A stretch of 12,313 nucleotides of DNA, taken from positions 1 to 12,313 of the forward strand of contig CAYYZW010000227.1 of assembly GCA_964476375.1 (NCBI GenBank), given 5' to 3'. The first letter of the stretch is position 1; every line of letters begins with the position of its first letter. Shown piece after piece: positions 1 through 6,501 of this stretch. A model generated the notes under the pieces. That model searched no databases, had not been told where the DNA came from, and was given only the letters and a program-made list of their open reading frames with translations. The stretch comes from SAT2750 sp964476375. GTDB lineage: Bacteria > Planctomycetota > Planctomycetia > Pirellulales > Pirellulaceae. The position numbers and the translations under genes are program-made.

Positions 1-144
1 GACCAGTGCCGGGGGGAGTTGTCCTATGAAATCCTCGCCGGTCAGTTCCTCCTGGCAGAGTGGACAGGCCACGCGGGTTTCGGGCTGGACACCTGCGGGA
101 ACCGTGACCGCTTCATCACAGTGAGGACAGGTAGCGGCTGCCAT
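1..144 (-). CDS. Zinc-ribbon N-terminus of a larger protein (partial, runs off left edge)
   Basis: The 48 visible codons begin at ATG 144-142 and stay open to the window edge. Two CxxC pairs are seen, CPHC at residues 6-9 and CPLC at 27-30. They are separated by a stretch with VTVPAGV and followed by acidic residues and LPPALV. Four cysteines in this arrangement are typical of a small structural zinc ribbon; I infer zinc binding and no enzymatic role. From memory, planctomycete proteins often carry such a ribbon (CPHC, then RV.CPLC, then LPPAL) ahead of low-complexity and membrane segments, so the missing part may be membrane-attached. The start is well supported by a strong purine-rich Shine-Dalgarno 7 nt upstream, rare in this window. 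It lies 111 bases downstream of the M32 peptidase stop on the same strand, so it may be read through or have its own promoter. Function unknown. Confidence 0.7.
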   Translation of the reverse strand, partial: MAAATCPHCDEAVTVPAGVQPETRVACPLCQEELTGEDFIGQLPPALV

Positions 145-255
145 CGGCGTACTCCTTCTCATCTGCACGGTCTGTTGGTGTCACGCTTCTTCGTGCCCGG
201 GCAACGCCGGACCTCGCAACCTCCAAGTGTACTCCCCGGCACGTGAAAAGACCAT
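145..255. other. Gap between M32 peptidase and zinc-ribbon gene
   Basis: This 111-base gap holds the zinc-ribbon gene's Shine-Dalgarno and a perfect 10-base palindrome TGCCCGGGCA at 194-203. There is no T-tract beside the palindrome, so I do not call a terminator. No clear promoter pair was found. Confidence 0.4.
152..159 (-). promoter_or_regulatory. Strong Shine-Dalgarno of the zinc-ribbon gene
   Basis: Read on the minus strand this is AGAAGGAG, ending 7 nt before ATG 144-142. It is the clearest ribosome binding site in the window; most other genes here have weak or no match. It fixes the start of the edge-truncated reading frame. Confidence 0.65.
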
Positions 256-1788
256 TCAGGCTGGCTCGGGGGCGAGTCCATACAGTGGCAGCAGCTTGTT
301 TTTCAGGTAGTTTACCAGTGGCTGGTGGGAGAGAGGCTGTCCGCTTGCCCGGGCGACCAGCTCGGCAGCCGAAAACCACTGGCCATGATGGTGAATGTTG
401 CGGCCCATCCATTCCTGGAGCGGCTCAAACTGCCCCTGCCCGACCATCTCGTCGATATCCCCCAGTTCCGCTGACGCGGCAGCAAGGAACTGGGCGGCGT
501 AGAGATTCCCCAGCGAGTAAGTGGGGAAGTACCCGATCAGACCGGCACTCCAGTGAATGTCCTGCATCACGCCATCGGCGTCATCGGGGGGAGTGATCCC
601 GAGGGAGTCCTGGTACTTCTGGTTCCAGGCGGCTGGCAGGTCTGCCGCCACCAGGTCGCCGGCGATCATCGCCTGTTCCAGCTCGAAACGGATGATGATG
701 TGCAGGTTGTAAGTGACCTCATCCGCCTCCACACGGATCAGTGACGGCTTGACGGCATTCACAGCGAAGTAAATCTCGCCGGGCTCCACATCCCCCAGGC
801 TCCCTGGGAAGTGCTGCTGGGCACGTGGCAGGCACCAGTCCCAGAAGGCCCTGCTGCGGCCTACCATGTTCTCCCAGAAACGGGACTGCGATTCGTGGAT
901 GCCGAGCGAGGTACAGGTTCCTGGAGGCAGTCCGTGCCACTCGTTCCGCATGCCCAGTTCGTAAAATCCGTGCCCGGCCTCGTGCAGGATGCCAAAGAAA
1001 GAGGAGGAGAAAAATGTCGGTTCGTAACGTGTGGTGATGCGGCAGTCGTCCGGCCCCAGGCCGGTACAGAAGGGGTGGTGGGTGGTGTCCAGGCGTCCCC
1101 GTTCAAAATCAAAACCGACTCTCGTAGCCACTTCCGTGCCGAACTGCTTCTGGATGTCGACCGGGTAATCCCGGTTCAAGATGGAGGTCTCTGGCTGCCT
1201 GGGACTCTCGGCAATCGCTGCCACCAGCGGGACCAGGTCAGCCCGCAGGCCTTCCAGGATACGACAGACATTGGCGGTCGTCTCGCCTGGTTCAAAATCA
1301 TCCAGCAGGGCATCGTAGGGGGTCTCTTCGTAGCCCACCGCCTCGGCCTGCTCTCTCTTGAGTGTGATGATCCTGTCGAGGACCGGCGCCAGCGAGGCAA
1401 AATCGTTGTCCTTGCGGGCCTCGACCCAGGTCTGCTGGCCAAGCGTGGTGGTCCGGCTGATCTCCTCTACCAGGGCCTGTGGGATCTTGACCTGCTTGTC
1501 ATAGTCCCAGCGGGTGCGGCGGATCACGGTGCCGGCATCACTGTGGAGGTCCTCGGCCAGTGGGGAGGATTCCAGTTCGGCGAGCCAGTCACCGATCCGG
1601 GGGTTGGTCCGCCGGCCATGGACGATCCCGGCCAGGAGTGCCGTCTGGTCTGCCCGGTAAGCACCGCCCCGGACCGGCATCTTGGTCCGTTCATCCCATC
1701 CCAGCAGCGATTCGACCGAGCCGAGAAGGGCGGTTTCACGGAGATGGTTACAGAGCTGGTCGTAGGCGGTCTCTGCCTGTCTGGTCAT
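256..1788 (-). CDS. M32 family metallocarboxypeptidase (carboxypeptidase Taq type)
   Basis: This 510-residue zinc carboxypeptidase should remove C-terminal residues from peptides in the cytoplasm; no signal peptide or membrane segment is seen. All family motifs are present (numbered from ATG 1788): DERT at 32-35, HPF at 238-240, zinc motif HEAGH at 269-273 with catalytic Glu270, HESQ at 298-301 with the third zinc ligand Glu299, IRVEAD further on, and MQDIHW near the C-terminus. Length matches the usual ~500 residues. The frame is also open from a TTG at 1824 directly after the upstream stop, adding 12 residues (FSPNPLSPVNS...). I prefer the ATG because family members normally begin just before the YDQL..HLRE helix. 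Neither start has a good Shine-Dalgarno, so translation may be coupled to the CPBP gene, which ends 36 bases upstream. Substrate specificity cannot be read from the sequence. Confidence 0.95.
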   Translation of the reverse strand: MTRQAETAYDQLCNHLRETALLGSVESLLGWDERTKMPVRGGAYRADQTALLAGIVHGRRTNPRIGDWLAELESSPLAEDLHSDAGTVIRRTRWDYDKQVKIPQALVEEISRTTTLGQQTWVEARKDNDFASLAPVLDRIITLKREQAEAVGYEETPYDALLDDFEPGETTANVCRILEGLRADLVPLVAAIAESPRQPETSILNRDYPVDIQKQFGTEVATRVGFDFERGRLDTTHHPFCTGLGPDDCRITTRYEPTFFSSSFFGILHEAGHGFYELGMRNEWHGLPPGTCTSLGIHESQSRFWENMVGRSRAFWDWCLPRAQQHFPGSLGDVEPGEIYFAVNAVKPSLIRVEADEVTYNLHIIIRFELEQAMIAGDLVAADLPAAWNQKYQDSLGITPPDDADGVMQDIHWSAGLIGYFPTYSLGNLYAAQFLAAASAELGDIDEMVGQGQFEPLQEWMGRNIHHHGQWFSAAELVARASGQPLSHQPLVNYLKNKLLPLYGLAPEPA

Positions 1789-1824
1789 GGAATTCACCGG
1801 TGAGAGGGGATTGGGGGAGAACAA

Positions 1825-2556
1825 CTAGATGAACATCTCGCGGACCAGCGTGTAACCGATGATGAAAATGGCCGCGTCCACCAGGGCGTGGCTCAGCCAG
1901 GGGCCGAGCAGGGACTTGTGACGGTCATAAAGCCAGGCCCAGACGGCTCCACCGATGGCGACAGCCGCACAGAACAGAAAAGCGAGGAACAAGGATTCCT
2001 TGAAGTAAAAGACCAGCATGACCACATGGTGGGCCATGAAGCCGAGGCTGGAGATGGAGATCGACCAGCCCAGAGAGATCCTCTCTCGCAGTTGCCGGAA
2101 GACAAACCATCGCCAGTAATATTCCTCAAGGAACGAGTGTATGAGGGCGTAAAAAAGGGAGAGCAGGAAGAATTGCCAGCCGGTGGTCAGTCCCCAGCCG
2201 GAGATCTTGGACTGGATTTGCTGGGTTGGTCCTCCCTGGAAAACTTTTTCAGGAACGAGCCAGAAGTGGTAAAGCAGCAGGGTCAGTCCCATCACTACCG
2301 CGCCAAATAGCAATGCCGGTCCCAGGCCGGCGGTGGGCCGGCGAGTCGGTCGAGGACGACTTTTCAGGATCAAGACCACGTAGGCCAGCGGGAAGATAAA
2401 CTGCAGGGTCTTGCCGAGACCAAAGCTGCCGATTTGCAGGGCCGAGGACTCTTCCTGGAGAAAGATGAAGTAAACCAGCGTCAGCAGCGTGGGATAGCTA
2501 ATGGCAAAGCAGAGTGCCAGGCAGGAGGCACGAGGGGATTTTTCGATGGAGGGCAT
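1825..2556 (-). CDS. CPBP family intramembrane glutamic endopeptidase (CAAX protease / Abi)
   Basis: This integral membrane protein has several hydrophobic segments. The CPBP protease signatures are visible (numbered from ATG 2556): EEYYWR (EExxxR) at 144-149, FMAHH (FxxxH) at 173-177, and HALVD at 223-227, where the third motif's His is followed by Asp at the usual Asn/Asp position. In this family (relatives of Rce1) the Glu and His residues activate water for cleavage within the membrane; bacterial members serve in prenyl-protein processing, bacteriocin self-immunity or unknown roles. Substrate unknown here. An alternative ATG at 2580 adds MCLRETRR; I chose 2556 because a purine-rich GAGA stretch precedes it and the N-terminus then leads quickly into the first membrane helix. 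It lies 38-62 bases after the sialidase-like gene and just before the M32 peptidase, so the three probably form one operon. Confidence 0.85.
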   Translation of the reverse strand: MPSIEKSPRASCLALCFAISYPTLLTLVYFIFLQEESSALQIGSFGLGKTLQFIFPLAYVVLILKSRPRPTRRPTAGLGPALLFGAVVMGLTLLLYHFWLVPEKVFQGGPTQQIQSKISGWGLTTGWQFFLLSLFYALIHSFLEEYYWRWFVFRQLRERISLGWSISISSLGFMAHHVVMLVFYFKESLFLAFLFCAAVAIGGAVWAWLYDRHKSLLGPWLSHALVDAAIFIIGYTLVREMFI

Positions 2557-2618
2557 CCGTCTTGTCTCTCGCAGGCACATCAGGGAACGACCATTATTCC
2601 ACGCGGGCCAGGATGATG

Positions 2619-3800
2619 CTATCCGGCCTGGCCGGTCAGTTTCCAGTGGGCCTGCCGCAGCACGGCATAACTGGATCCCTCCATTCGCTCGTACCAGACC
2701 GACAGCAGGGACCGGTCTGCCAGTTCGACCGTGCTCGGGTAGCCCAGATCATGGCCGGCGCCGTCGGCCGAGAGGGTCAACGGGGCCGACCAGTTTTCCC
2801 CGTGGTCGCTGCTGATGCGGACCTGGTTGCCGTATGGCTTGCGGCGGTACCCGTAGGACATCAGCAGGCGGCCGTCAGAAAGCCGCAGCAGGTGAGAGGG
2901 AAGTCCCCAGACACCAATCGAATGGGGTGGGGACCAGGTTGCTCCGCCATCGCTCGATTCGGACTGCAGGGTCTCACCGGCATCCTTGGGGTTGTGGTTT
3001 CGGATCTGCGCGATCAGCCGTCCGTTGGCCGCCTCGACCATGTGCAGTTCATGGTATTTCCCCTCCAGGTCTCCCTCGCGTGGTCTGATCTCTGCCAGCC
3101 ATTTCCAGCTCACACCATCATCGAGTGAGCGGGCCACCCCGATCCGTGGGTTCTCTCGCCAGAGTTCCTTGCCGGCATAAAGCAGCGTTCCGTCGGCGAG
3201 CCGGACCGGGCCATGGGGGCTGTTCACCAGGGAATCATAGGGCTTCGACCAGGTGATGCCATTGTCCGTTGACCGGACCATCCAGGTTCCCAGTGTGGCG
3301 GTTCGCTGTTCTGGGGTGAGCTGCTGGTGAACCGATTGCCAGCGGGCCAGGCGAGCGGTATCCCAGCTGGCCGGATTCGCCTCTGCCGTGGCAAGGATCG
3401 GCTCGTAGGCCAGCGACGTAAAGGTGGTGGCTAGCAGGGTCCCCCTGTCCGTCTCCAGGATCCCTGCATCCCGGTCGTCGATAGGGGTGTCCATGATCAC
3501 CTGTGGGCCGGACCAGCTCTTTCCGTTATCCCCCGACCTGAGGAGTTCGACCCGGCCAAACGGGCAGACATGGGATTCACGTCCCCCGGAGGTGGCCAGT
3601 ACCAGTTGCCCGTTCTTGCGGATTGCCAGTGTCGGCCAGCCATGGTAATGACGGGGCATCGTGCTGATCACGCGCCGCTCAAGCACTTCCGCTTGCGGGG
3701 CGGCCGTGACCCTGGTGGGACGAGTCAGCAGGGCGCTGGCTCCCCCGGCAAGGGAGAGCTTGAGAAAGCTGCGGCGGTGACTCGTCTGGCTTGGGCGCAT
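2619..3800 (-). CDS. Tat-exported BNR/Asp-box sialidase-like protein
   Basis: A 393-residue beta-propeller protein. The N-terminus has a twin-arginine signal, HRRSFLK at 8-14, then a hydrophobic stretch and a likely cleavage near VTA-AP (residue 33), so it should be exported folded through the Tat pathway. Five Asp boxes (SxDxGxxW) are visible: 89-96, 177-184, 225-232, 282-289 and 330-337, evenly spread as in six-bladed sialidase propellers. Conserved-looking blocks between them (DDRD near 108-111, ELHM near 251-254, RNHN near 267-270, PSHLLRLSDGR near 301-311, DLGYPST near 351-357) may hold the arginine, aspartate, glutamate and tyrosine active-site residues, but I cannot assign the triad, and an N-terminal FRIP motif is not evident. 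It may cleave sialic acid or a related ulosonic sugar, or another glycan. It is first in the minus-strand operon, behind a perfect TATAAT hexamer. Confidence 0.87.
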   Translation of the reverse strand: MRPSQTSHRRSFLKLSLAGGASALLTRPTRVTAAPQAEVLERRVISTMPRHYHGWPTLAIRKNGQLVLATSGGRESHVCPFGRVELLRSGDNGKSWSGPQVIMDTPIDDRDAGILETDRGTLLATTFTSLAYEPILATAEANPASWDTARLARWQSVHQQLTPEQRTATLGTWMVRSTDNGITWSKPYDSLVNSPHGPVRLADGTLLYAGKELWRENPRIGVARSLDDGVSWKWLAEIRPREGDLEGKYHELHMVEAANGRLIAQIRNHNPKDAGETLQSESSDGGATWSPPHSIGVWGLPSHLLRLSDGRLLMSYGYRRKPYGNQVRISSDHGENWSAPLTLSADGAGHDLGYPSTVELADRSLLSVWYERMEGSSYAVLRQAHWKLTGQAG

Positions 3801-3850
3801 GGCTGGGACACTTCCGCGAGAGAACAGGAGGAGGATCTTTTCAGAGAATC

Positions 3851-3856
3851 ATTATA
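3851..3856 (-). promoter_or_regulatory. Candidate -10 box for the sialidase/CPBP/M32 operon
   Basis: On the minus strand the hexamer is TATAAT, a perfect sigma-70 -10 match, about 50 bases upstream of ATG 3800. No convincing -35 lies 15-19 bases further upstream (best frames give ACACGA or CACACG), and there is no TGn extension. It could be a promoter relying on an activator, or a chance match in the only AT-rich patch nearby. Confidence 0.35.
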
Positions 3857-3895
3857 CCGGTTTTGATTGTTGATCGTGTGCCCGGGGTGGGGTCG

Positions 3896-3924
3896 TTGCT
3901 GGAGTGGTGAAGGTGCACTAAAAT
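3896..3924 (+). promoter_or_regulatory. Candidate sigma-70 promoter for pckA-birA
   Basis: TTGCTG (3896-3901), a 17-base spacer, then TAAAAT (3919-3924). The -10 matches consensus at five of six positions, the -35 only in TTG. A transcript would begin near 3931 and have a leader of about 70 nt containing a T-rich tract at 3969-3979. The spacing is ideal but the -35 is weak. Confidence 0.35.
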
Positions 3925-3999
3925 GGCTTGATCGGTACTGCCCACAATCCTTTCCAGGACAGTGCGCATTTCTTTTTTTCATGACTTTAGACAAGGCTG

Positions 4000-5598
4000 A
4001 TGGCGATTCTCATGGACCTCACTGATTACGGCATTGAAACAACAACGGTTATTCGCAATGGTGCCCCGGCACTTCTTTACGAGCATGCGGTCATGTATGA
4101 CGGTGCGGAGATTGCATCGAACGGAGCGATCTGCACGAACTCGGGTGAAAAAACAGGTCGTAGCCCCAAGGACAAGAGGATTGTTGACAACCCGGAAAGT
4201 CACGAGGATATCTGGTGGGGGCCGGTCAACATGCCGCTTTCGGAAGCGTCTTTTGACATCAACCGGGGCATGGCCATCGAGTATCTCAACAGTTGCCCGC
4301 GACTCTACGTGGTCGACGGGTTTGGTGGCTGGGATGGCGAGCACCAGATCAAGGTGCGAATTGTCTGCTCCCGCCCCTACCATGCCCTTTTCATGCACAA
4401 CATGCTGATTCGACCCACTGCCGAGCAGCTGGAGGACTTTGGTCAGCCGGATTACGTGATCTTCAACGCAGGCGCCCTGCCAGCCAGTCAGGATGTCGAG
4501 GGGGTTGATTCCAACACCAGCGTGGCACTCAATTTCGAACGGGGTGAATTCGTCATCCTCGGCACCGAGTATGCAGGGGAGATGAAGAAGGGGGTCTTCA
4601 CGATCATGCATTACCTGATGCCCAAGCGAGGGGTCTTTTCCATGCACTGCTCGGCCAACGAGGGGGAGCAGGGAGATGTCTCGCTGTTTTTTGGCCTCTC
4701 GGGGACCGGCAAGACAACGCTCTCGGCCGACAGCCGGCGGCGGTTGATCGGTGATGACGAGCATTGCTGGACCGAGAGCGGTGTGTTTAACATCGAGGGG
4801 GGCTGCTATGCAAAGTGCATCGGCCTGAGTGTTGAAAGCGAACCCGAGATCTACGAGGCGATTCGTTATGGCAGTGTGCTGGAGAACACGGTGCGTGATC
4901 CGGCTACCCGCGAGGTAGATTACGACGATGTTTCTCTGACACAAAACACTCGTGCCTCCTACCCGATCGAGTACATTCCCAATGCCAAGATCCCCTGCGT
5001 GGGCGGGCATCCAAGTAATATCATCTTGCTGACCTGCGATGCCTTTGGTGTTTTGCCTCCGGTCAGCAAGCTGACCCCCGAGCAGGCGATGTACCACTTT
5101 ATCAACGGTTATACCGCCAAGGTGGCGGGGACCGAGATGGGAGTGGATGAACCGGAAGCGACCTTCTCGGCCTGTTTCGGTGCCGCCTTCCTGGTCATGC
5201 ACCCGGCCGTCTATGCCGAGATGCTGGCCTCCAACATGAAGGAACACGGTGCCACGGCATGGCTGATCAATACCGGCTGGACTGGTGGTGCCCATGGTGT
5301 CGGGGAACGGATGAACCTTCCCCACACGCGGGCCATTATTGATGCCATTCATAGTGGAGAGCTGGCCGCCCAGCCGACGGTGGAGGATGCGGCCTTTGGC
5401 CTGGCCATTCCCCAGGAATGCCCCGGTTGTCCCACGGATGTCCTGATCCCCCGTGACACATGGAGTGACCAGGAGCAGTACGATGCCACGGCACGGCAGC
5501 TGGCCGAACTGTTCCACAAGAATTTCGAGCAGTATGCCGATGAGGCGGGTGAGGCAATTCGCTCGGCCGGCCCCAAGATTGAGCTTACCTCCTCCTGA
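4000..5598 (+). CDS. pckA: Phosphoenolpyruvate carboxykinase (ATP)
   Basis: This 532-residue cytosolic enzyme converts oxaloacetate and ATP to phosphoenolpyruvate, CO2 and ADP, the first committed step of gluconeogenesis. Visible signatures are the substrate-loop RSPKDK at 54-59, the metal-site Lys197 (in EMKKGVF) and His216 (in MHCSAN), the P-loop GLSGTGKTT at 232-240, the kinase-2-like metal motif LIGDDE at 249-254, and YPIEYIPNAKIP at 321-332. Length is normal for the ATP-dependent family and nothing is missing. The start ATG at 4000 has a weak AAGG 3 nt upstream; an in-frame ATG at 4012 (MDLTDYG) is an alternative and may fit homologues as well. birA follows with no gap, so the two are very likely cotranscribed. 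The gene starts a plus-strand unit from the divergent region shared with the sialidase operon. Confidence 0.97.
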   Translation: MAILMDLTDYGIETTTVIRNGAPALLYEHAVMYDGAEIASNGAICTNSGEKTGRSPKDKRIVDNPESHEDIWWGPVNMPLSEASFDINRGMAIEYLNSCPRLYVVDGFGGWDGEHQIKVRIVCSRPYHALFMHNMLIRPTAEQLEDFGQPDYVIFNAGALPASQDVEGVDSNTSVALNFERGEFVILGTEYAGEMKKGVFTIMHYLMPKRGVFSMHCSANEGEQGDVSLFFGLSGTGKTTLSADSRRRLIGDDEHCWTESGVFNIEGGCYAKCIGLSVESEPEIYEAIRYGSVLENTVRDPATREVDYDDVSLTQNTRASYPIEYIPNAKIPCVGGHPSNIILLTCDAFGVLPPVSKLTPEQAMYHFINGYTAKVAGTEMGVDEPEATFSACFGAAFLVMHPAVYAEMLASNMKEHGATAWLINTGWTGGAHGVGERMNLPHTRAIIDAIHSGELAAQPTVEDAAFGLAIPQECPGCPTDVLIPRDTWSDQEQYDATARQLAELFHKNFEQYADEAGEAIRSAGPKIELTSS

Positions 5599-6435
5599 AT
5601 GACGATACCAGAAAGCGGTCAGCCGACAGAGCAGCCCAGGTCCCGGGAGCTGGACGAGCAGGCCTGTCGTCGCATCGTGCAGGGGACATTCCTGGCCGGG
5701 GTGGAACTGCTTCAGCAGACCTGCTCGACCAACGATGACTGCCTTTCGGCAATCCGTGCCGGCCGGCTTTCGCAGCACCCCTGGTTGTACGTGGCAAATC
5801 ACCAGAACCAGGGTCGGGGACGGGCTGGCAACCGATGGTGGTCGGCCCCGGGGGCGCTGACTTTCACGGTCTCCCTGTGTCTGGAGGATTCCTCCGGCCA
5901 GTCATTACTGTCGCTGCTCTCGGCTGTTGCTACCTGCCGTGCCCTGGAGGATGCCACAGGCTGCCCGTCGCTTTCGATCAAGTGGCCCAACGATATCTAC
6001 TGCCAGGGCCGCAAGCTGGCAGGCATCCTGATGGAATCCCCGGATGGGGGAGAGACCGTGGTGCTGGGAATCGGGATTAACCTTAACAACTCCACCAGCC
6101 AGGCACCGGCGGAGATTGCCGGGCAGGCGATTGCGGTGGTCGACATAACCGGCACGACCGTTTCACCCGAAAGTGTTCTGACCGGTGTATTGCGTGAAAT
6201 CGAACTTCTGCTTCCCTCTCTGCGTACAAATGACCTGTCAATCGCTGACCGGTGGCGTGCACGTTGTATGTTAAAGGGAAGGACTGTTGGCGTTCGCCAG
6301 GGGGATCTTCTTGTAACGGGGTTGTGCCAGGGAATTGATGATCTGGGCCACCTTGTTGTTCGAGACCAGGGTGAGGTCATCCGGTTGGCCTCCGGCAGTG
6401 TCGAGTGGGTTGAGGCAGACGAAAAGCGAGAATAG
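5599..6435 (+). CDS. birA: Biotin--[acetyl-CoA-carboxylase] ligase (monofunctional BirA)
   Basis: A 278-residue biotin-protein ligase: it makes biotinyl-5'-AMP and transfers biotin to the carrier lysine of carboxylases. Motifs are STN at 43-45, the biotin/ATP loop GRGRAGNRWW at 72-81, KWPND at 128-132, and the KLAGILME strand at 139-146 with the biotin-site lysine. A BPL C-terminal domain follows at about 225-270. The N-terminal helix-turn-helix of E. coli BirA is absent, so this is a class I ligase that should not repress biotin genes. Its ATG directly follows the pckA TGA, and the bases before it are pyrimidine-rich (CCTCC) rather than purine-rich, so translation probably depends on ribosomes finishing pckA. 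The pairing makes sense if a biotin-dependent pyruvate carboxylase supplies the oxaloacetate used by PEPCK; that is inference. Confidence 0.95.
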   Translation: MTIPESGQPTEQPRSRELDEQACRRIVQGTFLAGVELLQQTCSTNDDCLSAIRAGRLSQHPWLYVANHQNQGRGRAGNRWWSAPGALTFTVSLCLEDSSGQSLLSLLSAVATCRALEDATGCPSLSIKWPNDIYCQGRKLAGILMESPDGGETVVLGIGINLNNSTSQAPAEIAGQAIAVVDITGTTVSPESVLTGVLREIELLLPSLRTNDLSIADRWRARCMLKGRTVGVRQGDLLVTGLCQGIDDLGHLVVRDQGEVIRLASGSVEWVEADEKRE

Positions 6436-6501
6436 GCACGCTCGTGGGTGTGGATTCTCGCGGTGCTGCAGGCTTGCTCCCAGGCAGAAGAAACAAGAAA
6501 C

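Noticed and set aside
811..1803. A 330-codon plus-strand frame antisense to the M32 peptidase.
   Set aside because: The M32 gene has every family motif in the opposite strand; the antisense product has no recognisable domain.
4338..4460. Search for tRNA-like or other RNA structure and for CRISPR or insertion-sequence ends throughout the window.
   Set aside because: Intergenic gaps are short and none shows a cloverleaf, repeated spacers or terminal inverted repeats; the coordinates given are just one coding stretch inspected and found to be ordinary pckA sequence.
3979..5802. A 607-codon open frame on the minus strand covering all of pckA.
   Set aside because: It is fully antisense to an unmistakable PEP carboxykinase and extends into birA. 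Its product is rich in Gly, His, Arg and Val with no family motif. Such frames arise from codon bias in GC-rich genes.
6448..6501. Upstream GTG start adding MWILAVLQAC, which resembles a lipobox end.
   Set aside because: There is no basic n-region, the hydrophobic stretch is too short for a signal peptide, and the following residues are polar. The ATG at 6502 is more natural.
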